Of a DNA stretch of 64,000 nucleotides, positions 45,728-57,530 are shown one piece after another. Origin of the DNA: Dendrolimus kikuchii. Its lineage: Eukaryota > Arthropoda > Insecta > Lepidoptera > Lasiocampidae. Under the pieces are notes generated by a model, which saw nothing but the letters and a program-made list of their open reading frames with translations, searched no databases and was not told where the DNA came from. The translations under genes and the position numbers were made by a program. Numbering within the stretch: position 1 is the stretch's first letter; each line of letters opens with the position of its first letter. Where the stretch lies: contig CM034411.1 of assembly GCA_019925095.2 (NCBI GenBank), positions 7,524,001-7,588,000 on the forward strand. Reading direction: 5' to 3'.

Positions 45728-46277
45728 TCCCCGGGAAAATTCCCGCGGGGTTCCCGAGATAAAAAAACAACACATTTTCTTATATATTTAGAAAAAATCG
45801 CATTGGAATTGGTATTTGTTTCATTCTGATTATTTCAAATTATTCCCAGAATATTTCCCGCAACATTCCCAGGATAAAAAGTAGCGAAGATTTTAAGTCT
45901 AAAAACTTGCCGTCGAACAGCGCAAAACCGCATAGAAAACGGCCCAATAGTTTTTACGTCAATCCCAAACAAACAGTCTCTGTTTACCCACCAACCCACA
46001 AATAAACAAGAAATTTTAAAAAAATACATCGTGTTCTCCCTTGTTTATAGTGCAGTTGTTATTCCGTGTACAGCAATGATTTGGAGGGAATTTGACGACA
46101 CCCCTGGTGTTGCAAACGTCCATAGGCGACGGTAATTACTTTCCATCAGGTGGGCCGTCTGCCTGTTTGCCTGTTTCAGGCAATAAAAAAACTAGTGTAG
46201 TTGTTTTTTCTCTGTTGTTTTTTTTCCATAGCAACCATGTACAGACACGGCATTTTTGGATTTTTATATATTAAAAT
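45728..46277 (-). mobile_element. Helitron-like element (family B), split by a LINE-V tail
   Basis: Contains 'cccgggaaaattcccgcggggttcccg', 'gtagcgaagattttaagtct' and, after the insert, 'ccatagcaaccatgtacagacacggcattttt'. The CTAG end is missing. Confidence 0.6.
46061..46192 (+). mobile_element. LINE-V 5'-truncated 3' end, 13-bp TSD
   Basis: Ends 'gtttgcctgtttcaggcaataaaaaaac', the LINE-V rather than SINE-A form of the tail. Flanks TAGTGCAGTTGTT (46048-46060) and TAGTGTAGTTGTT (46193-46205) form a 13-bp TSD with one mismatch. Confidence 0.75.
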
Positions 46278-46615
46278 TACATTAAGATAATATTTGCAAC
46301 AAAAACTGTTCCAACTTTAATGTATTCTACTTTATTTTTTAAATTCGCCAGACAATCATCCATTGTACTTGTGTATACAGATGTTGCGTATATATTCCCA
46401 ACTAACAAGTTATATATGTATTACGAGTAATATCAGAGTCGCTAATTTGGCAAGTTTCTGTAATCACTATTTACTGTTTAGTAATCTGCTCACTACTAAA
46501 TTTGTCACACATTTCAAGCTAGAAATTCATCGTTCATGTCAAGCCTGTAAAGGAAAACTGACGAAATGTATAATGTATTTATAATTATTGTACGATGTAT
46601 ACATTTATAAAGCTA
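46278..46615. other. Unassigned
   Basis: No gene or repeat recognised. Confidence 0.45.
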
Positions 46616-47110
46616 CTAGGATATGCCCGCGACTTCGTCCACGTTTCACGAGAAATTTCCGGGACACAAAGTACCTACCGCAGCTATCATTTTAATGAAA
46701 ACGGTGTCGAAATAAGCAAACTTTTACGCTCACTACAAACCGCTCCCAGGAAAATTCCCGGGACAAAAAACACCACACATTTTATTACATTAAATTTATT
46801 GTCGATCAGTAAAAAATCACATTGGAATTCATTTTTTTAATTTGGTCATTTTAAATCATTACCAGAAAAATTCCCGCGGTATTCCCAGGATAAAAATTAG
46901 CGCAGAGTTTAAATCTAACAATTAGTTGTTGATCAGCGAAAACCGCATCGAAATCGGCCCAGTAGTTTTTATGTGAATCCCGAACAAACAGACAAGATAT
47001 CTAAAAAAAATTGCATCGTGTTCTCCTTAGTTTATATAGTCTATTCCAGTTTTTTAAAATAGATTTAAAGTACAAATACGGCATGTTGAGAATTTTATAA
47101 TATTATAGAT
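46616..47110 (-). mobile_element. Helitron-like element (family B), complete
   Basis: CTAG at 46616-46619, 'gatatgcccgcgacttcgtcca', and the far end 'gagaattttataatattatagat'. All interior landmarks are present. Confidence 0.7.
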
Positions 47111-47234
47111 ATATGTGATAAGTATGATAACATAACAGTGGACCAAAACAACTTAAATAATATTTTATCCATCCAAATATTCCCTTGAACAATAAGCCCG
47201 TCCTTTGTATTTAGCTCTTTAAGTGTTTAAAATT

Positions 47235-47310
47235 ATACATACATATACATAATATTACACCTGTTTCCCATGGGGGTAGGCAGAGACATCCTGACAAAGA
47301 ACTTTCGTTC
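47235..47310 (+). repeat. Retroelement 3' tail (family H)
   Basis: 'acacctgtttcccatgggggtaggcagagacatc' matches 'cacgcccgtttcccttaagggtaggcagagacgat' at 59963. A tail of an unidentified SINE or LINE. Confidence 0.5.
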
Positions 47311-47348
47311 AAAACGTTCAAAATTATATAATATGTATTTGGTACAAT

Positions 47349-47945
47349 TATATAATGTGTATTTTGTAAGTCGTGGTAGCGTAAGGCTAGCGCACGCGTC
47401 CCAAACTCAGAGGCCGCGGATTCGATCCTGGCTGGAATGCATGCACCACTTAGTTAGTTTTCTGAACTAACGTGCATATTGTTACAATTACTACATATCA
47501 TCATTGCAGGAACGGAGAAAGAATACAATTTCCTGCGGCCGGGCGGCCTGTCGTAAGAGGCGGCAAAACAACCCACAGCCAGGTGGTAGGGCATTTGCCC
47601 GACTGGATGGCTAACACTCCTGGTCTAAAGTATGTCGCCATAACAACCTTGTGTTGTGTTCCGGCATTAGTGACCAGGTTCCAGTCTCCCTTAAGAGAGC
47701 AGCGATGGTAACCGTTTGACATCAAGTGGGCCGTCTGGCTGTCTGCTGAACTCCTGCAATAAAAAAATAATGCTAACAACGGTGAAGGAAAACATCGTGA
47801 TGCAACCTGCACATCGAGATAACCGTTGTATCAAACCTGCCAAGGCGCCTTGGACAAGCGTGGCGGGTATACTGTCCGTTCCACCAATAATGGGAGGCCC
47901 GAGCCTAGCAGTGGGACATTTATGGGCTATATTGTAGTATTATGT
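47349..47945 (+). repeat. tRNA-derived SINE (family L), split by SINE-A
   Basis: The head has a B box (GGATTCGATCC, 47418-47428) preceded by an A-box-like 'tagcgtaaggctagcg'. After the SINE-A insertion the body resumes ('gtgaaggaaaacatcgtgatgcaacc') and ends 'gggaggcccgagcctagcagtgggac'. Shares body and tail with 20090-20355. Confidence 0.65.
47505..47770 (+). repeat. SINE-A, near full-length, internal deletion
   Basis: Head at 47505 and tail at 47770. About 45 bp ('cagcgcatttgtag...ccatagg' in other copies) are absent between 'agagagcag' and 'cgatggtaacc'. Nested in the L SINE. Confidence 0.75.
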
Positions 47946-47994
47946 ACATACATTTCATCTACATCGCCCCATTAGTCAGGACTTCTTTTAAGCT

Positions 47995-48145
47995 AGGTTG
48001 CCTGGAAGAGATTGCTTTTAGCGATAAGGCCGCCAGTTGTTTTTCCAAGAAGTATTGTAATTATGCATTACTTTTTAAATGGTTTATTTTGGTGAGCAAT
48101 AGTGTTATCTATTTTCTTTATACATTATACATTGTTGGTCTACAG
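47995..48145 (+). repeat. LINE-J 3' end fragment
   Basis: 'ggttgcctggaagagattgcttttagcgataaggccgcc' is the LINE-J hairpin, with some downstream sequence. Confidence 0.6.
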
Positions 48146-49734
48146 TAAATAATACCTATTTTCCTTTAAATATAGCTTAATTAGAATGACAATTGTCAAA
48201 CTAATAGTATTAAAGCTGAGAAAGTACTAGCAAATGGATATAAAAATTGATGCCGACCGGCCGGGTCAATCAGTGTGCAGTGTTGCCTTCATAAAAAAAA
48301 TTAATTACTTTTTAGATTGATTTACATTTATCGGTTTATAATATATCCAACACTTTTGCAACATGACGTAACTTTGTAAGGATGTCGTATATAATTAGAT
48401 TTATTTTTTATGACTATGAAATCCAGTTGCTCTTTTATTAAACAACAATAACAAAAGAAACATTTTACCCTAATGTTTTTAATTAATAGATTCCTGAGTA
48501 AACTAGTTTACCCAAGGACAGTTTTGTAAGACGGATTTTTTCTGTTTATTCTGTAGACAAAATTATGACTATGTAGGCGTAGTGGCGTATAAAAGCCTTT
48601 GTATCTAAAATTACATTTAATTAAGTTAAAATACCGACTCCTTTCATTAAAACTATGGTATTTTTGAAAATGTGCTTTCTGTTTACATAGGTCAGTTGTG
48701 GGTGGCCTGATAAAAAATGTAAATGGGCCCAAGGCAATAAAATACTAATTTACAACCACAAAGAAAAGGGTAAAGTTCGCGCTAAGGAATATACTCTGAA
48801 TTGAAATTTATTTCTCTTTATTTAAGATCTATTCACTCTCTCAGCGTCATTTTTAGGATTCCGTAAGCGCACGTGTAGACGACTCCGCAGTCGCCTCGTC
48901 GCCAGACTGTGTAGAGCAAGTCGTCACTAATCATTAAACTAGGCATCACCGTCACGCTGCGCTACCTCCGCACTCATACTGTGAAGCTGATGTCAGCAGT
49001 AGAACGACGGGCTGATAAAGTTTGCATATACACAGAAAATCACATAAAGCGCGGCGGGGGAGCGGTGGCTTCGCAGTGGTGCATCGGCGGTGCCCATTTA
49101 TACAAGAGCTAACTATTTAAGCAAAAATACAACTTTTATAAAACCGCCATGTTCGTTCCTTTGTCATATACGTATGCCTTTTTTCTCGGAAACTACTGAG
49201 ATATGCTGATGAAATTTAGTCAGAATATATGATTTATATACACAATGTCGTAGTACAGTTGCGGATAAAGTATAGGAATAACCAGGATACACGTAAATAA
49301 CCAAGTTGTTAGATAGATCTTAAAAAATCACAATGATATTTCTTAGTACCTTTTTAACTCAAATTAATAAGTACAGATATATAATAACTTCAAGAATTAA
49401 AATTTGTCTCCCTATCTATACGTTCTGAATTATGCACTGAAAAACTATTTAAAAAATACGTAGAATTGAATAGAATAGAATTAGAAAACACTTCAAACAA
49501 AAATTCGTTTGAACAATGTCCAATGAGTAGTTTTTGTGATAGCACCTTCTATTAGACGCATTTTCAGTGAAGCCAAATGAGAAAATCAGTGGACATTCGT
49601 CTGCTTTAGTGAGGTTCAATATACATGGAATGTCACGCTCTTGACCATTTGATTTTATACACTGTTTTAATTAAATAATTACTCCCTTAACTAAATTAAG
49701 GGCTCTGCGTATTTTAACGCCTGTATAATGGGAA
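48146..49734. other. Unassigned; GC-rich patch at 48860-49090
   Basis: The patch contains 'gacgactccgcagtcgcctcgtcgcc' and 'gcggcgggggagcggtggcttcgcag', unusual against its AT-rich neighbours. No open frame or repeat match. It could be a promoter-like island or an unknown transposon. Confidence 0.35.
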
Positions 49735-50090
49735 GTGTTTCGAGGAACTGTTTGATCTGGTGCCAACGCCTCACTTTTACAACAGCACCGCTCGCCAGCG
49801 ACGGGATGTTCACCCCCACATCCTTAGGCTCCCACGCTCAACTAAGCAACGGTTCTCTAGAGCATTTATTCCGCGTACAAAAATGATCTGGAGAGAACTT
49901 CCTGCCGCGATTTTCCTTTTGCGCTATGACATGGGTTTTTTTAAGAAGAGCATTATAAAACTTCTTAGAGGTCGGCAATGCGTTGGCGACATCTCTGGTG
50001 TTGTAAACGTCTATAGGCGACGGTAACCACACGGTAACCACTTTCCATCAAGTGGGCCGTCCGCCTGTTTGCCTGCTTCAGGCAATAAAA
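49735..50090 (+). pseudogene. LINE-V: jockey/CR1-type LINE C-terminus and 3' tail
   Basis: A frame reads CFEELFDLVPTPHFYN, then HPHILRLPRSTKQRFSRAF, PRTKMIWRELPAAIF and YDMGFFKKS, up to VVNVYRRR-stop (to 50026). This pattern (RSRT-RF-SF-PRT-LWN-LP followed by FKK) is typical of the C-terminus of jockey/CR1-type LINE ORF2 proteins. The 3' untranslated region has a small duplication ('cggtaaccacacggtaaccac') and ends 'ttcaggcaataaaaaaaaa'. Its last ~100 bp match SINE-A tails. 5'-truncated; the surviving frame is open. Confidence 0.75.
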
Positions 50091-51518
50091 AAAAATACGT
50101 TTTAACGGTTTTAAGCAAGATATTTGATTTTTATTTCGAATTTTCGGCAACTCCTCAGTATCCGTGATAAGGGACAACAAAGATGTAAAGTGTCAATGAG
50201 TAATTTCAATCTTATTATTTAGCTTACCCATAACTTTAGTACACATAATTAAAACCTGTAGTTTGATTTGTCGCGAAAACTAAAGATTAACTACTTACTC
50301 CTTTAACTTCTTATATTTATTTACTCATATATTCTGAAACATTGAGAGATAACACATGCAAAGGTATACTCTAACGAAGCCAATCGTTAACGCCCTAATT
50401 TTTAAGGATATAAGTCGCGTTTGGTCATAGTCAGTAACACTAACAGGTAGAGCAGGGCAGCTAGGAAAAAATATTAAGAAATGTCAGCTCTGCTATTTAC
50501 TTAAGCTATGACAATGTCCCAGTGAGATATGGCCAGTTCGTTACGGCTAGATTAATATTTCGTCCCAGTAAATACGTTATGCGCCGGACAGTGGAAGTTG
50601 TTCTACCAAATTGACCAAGTTGGCAGCCCTAGGGAGAGACTGATTGTAAAGGGAGTGACTATTATTTTGACTATTCCAACGGCATCAAAAACGCGAAGCG
50701 TTGCTAAGTTCACTCTGTGTTTTCGGGATATCAGGAAAAAAATATTACCCCATTTTTTATAATTAAATATTTTTTATGTAAGTGAAAAGTTTAAATGATC
50801 GTTATGTTTTAATCGCTTTATGTGTTATAATTTAATATTACTCCGAGGTTTCAGTTTTTTTTAAATAAAGTATTAGCAACAAAAGTTGTGTGTCTTGGAA
50901 CGAACCATAAAAAAATACATGCACAAATAAATTCATAACACATTCATAGCACATGTAGTAATTTTAATTCGCAATAAAATGTCTGTACAGATATTAGTAC
51001 ATATTTATAAGTCTGTTAATTACCAATACTAATATAATAATTAAAAGAAAACTATTCATAATGGCAAATTATTTTTGTGTTACACATCATGTTCACGAAG
51101 GTTATTAGATGACTATTTATAACCCAAAGATTATCCTGCGCTAAAAGTCAGTGAAATCATTTGTAATAGTAGATTTGGAACGATTCGATAGGTTCATATT
51201 GGGTAGTAGGCTTTATGTATAATCCAAATTTTATATCAGTAGTAGGAATTACGGGATAGGTACACGGGATAGTTTAATGCAGGGACTTAAGAGCAACTAA
51301 ACCACTTGAAAAGGGCTATTATAGAAATAAAAATATTCATATCCAAAAGTTTTTATTCAAACAAGTTCAGTTTGATTATTTTCTGAACTAAAATTTGTTT
51401 TTTATCATATTAATATATTAAATTATTTCTTTATTAGGAATTAATGGAGATGCAGCTAACAGAATATAGACAAAATTAATATCTTAATTATGACAATAAA
51501 GAATTATCTATAATATTA
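50091..51518. other. Unassigned AT-rich DNA
   Basis: 'aagatgtaaagtgtcaatgagtaatttcaatc' and 'ttatttagcttaccc' (50180-50230) recall family M but are too decayed to call. A GC-balanced patch lies at 50500-50640. Confidence 0.4.
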
Positions 51519-51717
51519 CTAGCGGCCCGGCGCGGATTCACCCGTGGTCTGTCCCGCTCCCGTGGTATAAAGCGTCATGTTATGCCTATGACACTCCCTG
51601 TTAACGTAGCTTTCCAACAGTAAAATAATTTTTAAAATCGGTTTAGTAGATCCCGAGATTACCCCCTACAACGTCACAAACTTACAAACTTTACCTCTTT
51701 ATAATATTAGTACAGAT
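51519..51717 (-). mobile_element. Helitron-like element (family K)
   Basis: CTAG at 51519, 'cggcccggcgcggattcacccgtgg', and far end 'acctctttataatattagtacaga'. Confidence 0.6.
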
Positions 51718-52354
51718 AACTCCGACCGAAGCATCTGCTTTAAACGATATTCAGTTTTTTTTACATCCTCTTTAACGATATTTGCAGCACGCATTCTGTC
51801 AATTCTATGTCAAACGTCATAAGGTTACATTAAAAAGTTTATATTGTCCAAAGCGCTAAGGTTAGATTAGAAATAATTTTACATGATGGTTAAGTATTCT
51901 TAAATTTTCTAATTATCGTTCACACAACTTACATCTTATCGGTCACGACCATATATAATTATTTTAGGTACTTTATTTCAATACAATTGTGCCGTTGATA
52001 AGAAAATATAGAAAACATAGTGTAAAAATATCTCCGAAAATGATTCAAAATCCATCTCTTTGTCCAACAATATGCTACAATTGGATCCGTAGGAAGTCTA
52101 AAACGTAATATAAACTAGTTTAAGAAAACCGGACACACAAACATTACATGTCTGTTTTCTATCGATTTTTTCAATTATTCATATTTCATAAATAAATAAA
52201 GAATGGTAACAAAAGTCCCCAAATTTTGGAAAATAAGTCACACTTGTCACCTGACAACATCAATCAATTCGATAACCTTGAAAATGTCGAAATTAAATTT
52301 CACGTTTTTACAAAGAAATCATGAGAAAAGTGTTAAGTTTTCCGATTAAATGAC

Positions 52355-52441
52355 ATCTCATCCTTATCCTTTCCCGTGGGCGTCGGAGTGAACGCTCCGA
52401 ACGCAACCGGGATTTAACGCTCGGATGATGATGATGATGAA
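52355..52441 (+). repeat. LINE 3' end with (GAT)n tail
   Basis: 'cctttcccgtgggcgtcggagtgaacg', 'gaacgcaaccgggatttaacgctcg' and then GATGATGATGATGATGA: a recognisable LINE 3' terminus, no coding part. Confidence 0.55.
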
Positions 52442-53214
52442 AGCGTTGTACTTACTATGCACGATTAAAATATCACATAACAACACTAAAATTAATTAAA
52501 TAAAACAATGTAAAGTAAAAGAATATAAAAATAATTTACATTATAGTTAGAAATAAGAAAAACAAATGATTAAAAAAATAAAAACTATGTGATTAAACAA
52601 ATATTTAAATTTTGAACAATGTCAACATTAAATTCGACAAGATTCACAGGTGGCGTGTAACATCGATAATGTTGAATTAATTTATAAAATAGCCGCATAA
52701 TATCCGGATATGCGCCTATCTGACATGAAAAATATCCGACGAACAATGCATGAAATTTAATTAATAAATATACGCTACGGCTTATGGGGTTAGGTGTTAT
52801 GTATATTGAATACTGGACAGTTTTAGTTCAGTAATGGATAAAATATGTTAGAGGCAAATTATGGCTTAAATCTATTTGCATGTCAATGACGAATGTTGTA
52901 CATGAAGGAATGAGGGGAAATTCGTGATGTTTCAAATCAAAAATTAGTTACAATTTATATACAACTAAAATTGCCATGCCCGTCTGTGATATCAAAATAA
53001 ATTGCCAAAATGTTGTTTGTGTTAGATACCGTTTACACAATGCGTAATCATGAGTGTACGGTTTTAGAAATATTTATTGTCTGTCTGTCTGTCGATCTCA
53101 TCTTGTTTCTGTAATACAATGGTTCAACGAAAAAGTCTAATTTTTCGATTGAAATACAGTTCAGTTGTTTCGCTTTTATTAAAAATATTTTCTGACTAAA
53201 AATATTGGAAATAT
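52442..53214. other. Unassigned AT-rich DNA
   Basis: No gene or repeat recognised. Confidence 0.45.
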
Positions 53215-53526
53215 ATATTTTTTTATTGCACGAGTTCAGCAGACAGGCGGATAGTCCATCTGATGAAAAGCGGTTACCACTGCCTATGAACGCTTGCAAC
53301 ACCAAAGGTGCTATAAATGCGCTGTCGCTTTCTAAAGAGAGACTGGAACCTGGCCGCTAACGCAGGAACACAACCCGAGTTTGTTATGGTGGCATACTCT
53401 AGAAGTGGTACATACACATCCAGACGTGTAAATACCGTACCACCGGGCTTTGGGTTGTTATGTCGCCTCTTGCTACACCGCCTGGCCGTAGGATATTGTA
53501 TTCTTGCTCTGTTCCTACAGGGATAC
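53215..53526 (-). repeat. SINE-A, diverged full-length copy
   Basis: Tail 'ttttttattgcacgagttcagcag' at left, head 'tctgttcctacagggata' at right. Open frames across it on both strands are incidental. Confidence 0.75.
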
Positions 53527-53914
53527 GATTTGAAATTGATATTTGAAAATTTTCGGAAAAATACCGGAAATATTTTTTCTTTTTTCCCTCTACCAAAAAA
53601 AAAATCCATTACATCTAGTTTACATATCTCATAATACCGATATTGTATTACTGTTACCATTTTAGTTCAAACCCCGTTTCCTCTGCAGGTAGTCAGTTGA
53701 GCATATATCATAATTGTATCGCTCATGTAAGTCGTGGTAGGTATGTCTGTGTGTTTGCTCGTGCCCTCATCCACTTCCGCGGTACCATTGTAAACGAGTT
53801 CCACCTCAGTAGGTGTAAGGTATAAAGCTAAGGCCATACTATGCAGCGGTTGACGCGCGAAAGTATTTCTTCGGATCTCATATTCATATTATATTTTTGA
53901 TACATACATACACC

Positions 53915-54016
53915 GTCTTCCGTGATGACGGCTACTGAAGAGTGGCCGAAACGTCGGAATAATAAAAATCAAATATATTACCGCGCTTAAAGCCATCAAA
54001 ACGCAGTTTTATTATG
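53915..54016 (+). repeat. One arm of palindromic MITE (family M)
   Basis: 'ctactgaagagtggccgaaacgtcgg' and 'accgcgcttaaagcc' match the right arm of 33080-33431. Confidence 0.55.
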
Positions 54017-54345
54017 TATACTAGTCGCGAAAAATTACGAAAATATTACATATCTATAATGTTAGGGTTTTATAGGCTGATAATGGATCTCTGCATCCTA
54101 CGATATTTGATTATACTTCATCTAGTTTTGAAATAAATTATTTAACCGTATCTAAAAGTGGTGAAAATTTACTATTAAATAAAACGTATTAAAATAATTT
54201 ATTGTCATGTTAATATTGAAATTGTTACTTCTTTTTGTAGTTAAACTATTGTCAGTATGACGTGGCTATACGGGTTGTTAATAAACGCATATGCTTAACC
54301 TTTCTAACAAACTGAAGACTATATATTATTTAGTTATTACGAAAA
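54017..54345. other. Unassigned AT-rich DNA
   Basis: No gene or repeat recognised. Confidence 0.45.
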
Positions 54346-54357
54346 AGTAAAAAATGT

Positions 54358-54522
54358 ACATACATACATACATAACTTCACGCCAGTTCCCTTGCGGGGT
54401 AGGCACGAACAACAGAGTGCCATTTAGGCTTATTCTTACACACCTCACTTGCCTCTTTGACATTCATAACTCTTGTCATGCAAGCTCGTCTGTTCTTAAG
54501 GCTCCTGACATCACCTTCTGCT
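54358..54522 (-). mobile_element. LINE-D, 5'-truncated copy, 12-bp TSD
   Basis: 165 bp of the LINE-D end. Perfect TSD AGTAAAAAATGT at 54346-54357 and 54523-54534. Confidence 0.9.
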
Positions 54523-54534
54523 AGTAAAAAATGT

Positions 54535-55138
54535 GTAGGTATATTAAGAATATTGTCATTAACAATTAATGTCAAATTTCTTGCTTAAGGTCGAAGATGT
54601 CATCTTTCACAACTGTGCAGAACTTCAATTAAAAAATATTGTCATATTTGCAGCGTTGTTTTCCTTTGTCTGAAACTGCCTTTATCTTAGGGAGTACGCT
54701 CGCGAATGTTGTTTCACACATAAATCCACAATTTCCGCATAAGGGTTAAGGTGTTTGATTTAGTACACTAAAAGTATATATATTATGTTATACGCTTACA
54801 ATACCTGGGTATATTGGGTATATTGTGCAATAGCCAAGGTTTATTATAGATGACAGAGACAGGCTATCTTAGTTTTCTTAGCTGGCAATTACTTAACTCC
54901 TTCCAGGCCCATTGAATAGCCAATTTAATAATAAATAAAGAAACTAAGACAGTACTCGAAGATCTATTTATGACTGGGCTATTGCATTTAAAACAAGTGT
55001 TCGTTTAGTTTATACGAAACATTATTTCTAAGGTTTCCGTGGTCATTTTGGCGTACAGGAAGTCTTATATAAAAATCATCTTACCCGCCCGTCCGTGATG
55101 ATGTTACAATTAGTAAAAAAGAAGTTATATTTATGTAT
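54535..55138. other. Unassigned
   Basis: 'gcaatagccaaggttta' (54828) and 'tattgcatttaaaac', with 'tgggctattgcat' at 54975, hint at a small inverted repeat. Not resolved. Confidence 0.35.
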
Positions 55139-55385
55139 CAGAGACTATAAATAAATAATCGGCAGACAAATACATATATTGTACATCCCCTAATTAGGCA
55201 AGTTACACTTGTGTTATGGATAGTATACAACGGACTACTTTGGAGCTGATCCCAGACCATAGTAAATAACAAAGAAAATTCGTTTCCAAAATTTACCATG
55301 CCAGGAATAGAAACCGGAGAGTTTGTTACAGTGACGTAAGCTGTCAGAAGCTTAGCCCACTCAACCACAGAAGCTGTGAACTACA
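55139..55385 (-). repeat. tRNA-derived SINE (family T), copy 2, diverged
   Basis: Same order of blocks as 38598-38848 ('atcggcagacaaa', 'ccctaattaggcaagtta', 'gaccatagtaaataac', 'cttagcccactcaaccaca'). The B box is damaged ('aggaatagaaaccgg'). No TSD was found. Confidence 0.7.
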
Positions 55386-55604
55386 GAAGAAGAATAATGT
55401 TTTTTTTTTTACAGCATGGCAGTCAGACCTTTAAGCTTAAGTTGAGTATTATGCGTCAGTCAAACGAATGGAAGTATAGACGTGAACGTGACGTTTAAAA
55501 ATTTCATGTGGTTTGGGTTTGTGTGGTTAATAGTAATGTATCCACTGGAAACCATTCAGTACCTTTATTTATAGTAATTTGATAATTAAATACCAAGTAC
55601 TTGA

Positions 55605-56460
55605 CTTTTTATTGCGTAAGACAGGCATACGGCCCAACTGATGGAAAGCGGTTACCATCGTCTATAGACATTTGTAACACCAAAGGTGTTACCGCTCTCT
55701 AAAGGCAGACTGGAAACTGGCCACTAATGCCGGAACACAGCTCTTGATTATTATGGCGGCATACTCTAGACCATGACATCCCGACGGGCAAATGCCCTAC
55801 CACCTGGCTCTGGGTTGTCTTGTCGCCTCTTACGATAGGCCGTCCGTCCGCACGGGAGCGTGAGCGTAATTCCCTGCTCCGCTCCCGCCAAAGGAGGACG
55901 CGCCGACGCCGGAGGTCAGACAGTGACCTTCGGCCGCCGTAAGCGGGCGGCGCGGGTGGGGCCCCTAGGGGTATAGGGGTTCTCACTCACCCGCACGTGC
56001 CGTCGAGATGAGAGCGCGAGTGGTCCGCGCGAGCTCATTTCTCTTCCCGTGGGGTGCGTTACAAACCGCCCCACGCATGGATTAGACCTAGTAGTAGTCG
56101 GGGGATACGTCCCCTGGCATAGAAAGAGGCCCAGTGAGGGGGGCCCACGCCTGCCAGGGCACGCGGAGTTGGGAATCCCGCATTCACGTAGCCCTGGCAT
56201 AAGGCGCAGGACGGAACACCCAGGGGTTTTAGTGGGTATCCCTAACTGGGGAGTGGCAATAGCGTGGCACCGGTTCTGACCGGGCACGCTAGTGCCACCC
56301 CCGATCTGGCGAATCCCACACTCACACGGGTCGCGAATATCCCCCCAGGCTTCTGTGCCTGTCGCAACTTAGTCCTCAAACGGATTTCACCTGGCCAAAA
56401 AAAAAAAAAAAGGCCGTCCGTCCGCAGGAGTAAGTATTCTTTCTCCGTTCCTGCACGGAG
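55605..56460 (-). repeat. SINE-A, split by a GC-rich retroelement
   Basis: Tail side 55605-55852, head side 56427-56460 ('ctttctccgttcctgcacgg'). Interrupted by the family Q element. Confidence 0.75.
55853..56410 (+). mobile_element. GC-rich poly(A) non-LTR retroelement (family Q), 5'-truncated, 16-bp TSD
   Basis: Perfect TSD AGGCCGTCCGTCCGCA at 55837-55852 and 56411-56426. Poly(A) at 56397-56410. The first codons may be the C-terminus of a LINE ORF (an Arg-rich frame ending at TAA 55939-55941), followed by about 455 bp of 3' untranslated region. GGGGTTTTAGTGGGTATCCC and CCCACACTC tie it to 17769-17988. Composition contrasts sharply with the AT-rich surroundings. Confidence 0.85.
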
Positions 56461-56999
56461 GAAGCTCACTCTAAGAGCTAGGAGCTCGGTCTACCTAGTC
56501 TGCTTTTCTCAGGTACCTGTGTAGAAAATCATAACTAACATCAAATTACACAGTATAAACAAATCTGTGACCATAAATCGTACAAAGAAGTAACTAATAC
56601 TCCTGATATTACGAAAGGTTTATAAAGAATTATTTTCATAACAAGAACTCATAACGTTAATACAATGGGTGGTCTCATATCAAATCGGATTGCAGCCAGT
56701 CTTAATTGCGAAATGTAACGCTCACGAGTTTCCTGTGACTGCTTGAATCAGCATTCAAATGTGTCGGACGATGTTCTCAGAAATATTTTAAGTATTTTTA
56801 GTTAATTCAAAGAACTTTTTCAATCAAATGATGTGATTTAAGGTTTTCATATTACACTTTATATACCAATCAGTCTGCTTTATATTATAACCGCAAGTAG
56901 TGTTAGTCTTTCTAGGACAAACTGACAGATGGTGAATATACTAGTACTACAAATTGTAGGTACATGTGATTCTTGAAAATAAATATTTTCATTTTTCAT
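56461..56999. other. Unassigned AT-rich DNA
   Basis: No gene or repeat recognised. Confidence 0.45.
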
Positions 57000-57112
57000 T
57001 TTCAATTAGATAAACTCTTTATTGTATACCAAAGCATAAATAAACAGAAATAGAAAAATGCTCGAGATTGTAATTTGTACAACGGGCGGCCTTATCGCTA
57101 AAAAGCGATGCT
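57000..57112 (-). repeat. LINE-J 3' end fragment
   Basis: 'gggcggccttatcgctaaaaagcgat' at 57085-57110 is the reverse hairpin. Upstream 'ctctttattgtataccaaagcataaataaac' belongs to its 3' region. Confidence 0.5.
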
Positions 57113-57530
57113 TTGGTGTACAATAAAGCGTTAACCTGGGTAGGTTAGTAGTAGGTAGGTACCTATCCACCGACAATTATTTTGGTTGGTTAGCTAGTTT
57201 GGTTTCCCCGGGACACAAAGTGCTGCAGCATTTAAAAAGAATGTAAGCTATCGTTTTAGTTAAATATGTGCTCCATCCCGTGAAACATTCCCACGGGATT
57301 CCCGGGATACAAAATATCACACATCTTATTACATGAAAATTGCTATCCAATTAAATTTAAATTATTCCCAGAAAAAATCCCGGATAAAATGTAGCGCAGA
57401 TTTTAAGTCTAAGAACTTGCTGTCGATCAGCGAAAACTGTATCCAAATCGGCCCAGTAGTTTTTATGTGATTTCTGAACAAACCGACAAAAAATCTAAAA
57501 AAAAATGCATTGTGTTCTCCATCGTTTATA

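Noticed and set aside
47349..47440. A functional tRNA gene
   Set aside because: Only A- and B-box-like parts are present. It does not close into a cloverleaf by eye, and it continues into the L SINE body.
55916..56287. 123-codon minus-strand frame
   Set aside because: It runs antisense through the GC-rich family Q 3' region; GC-rich DNA opens frames by chance.
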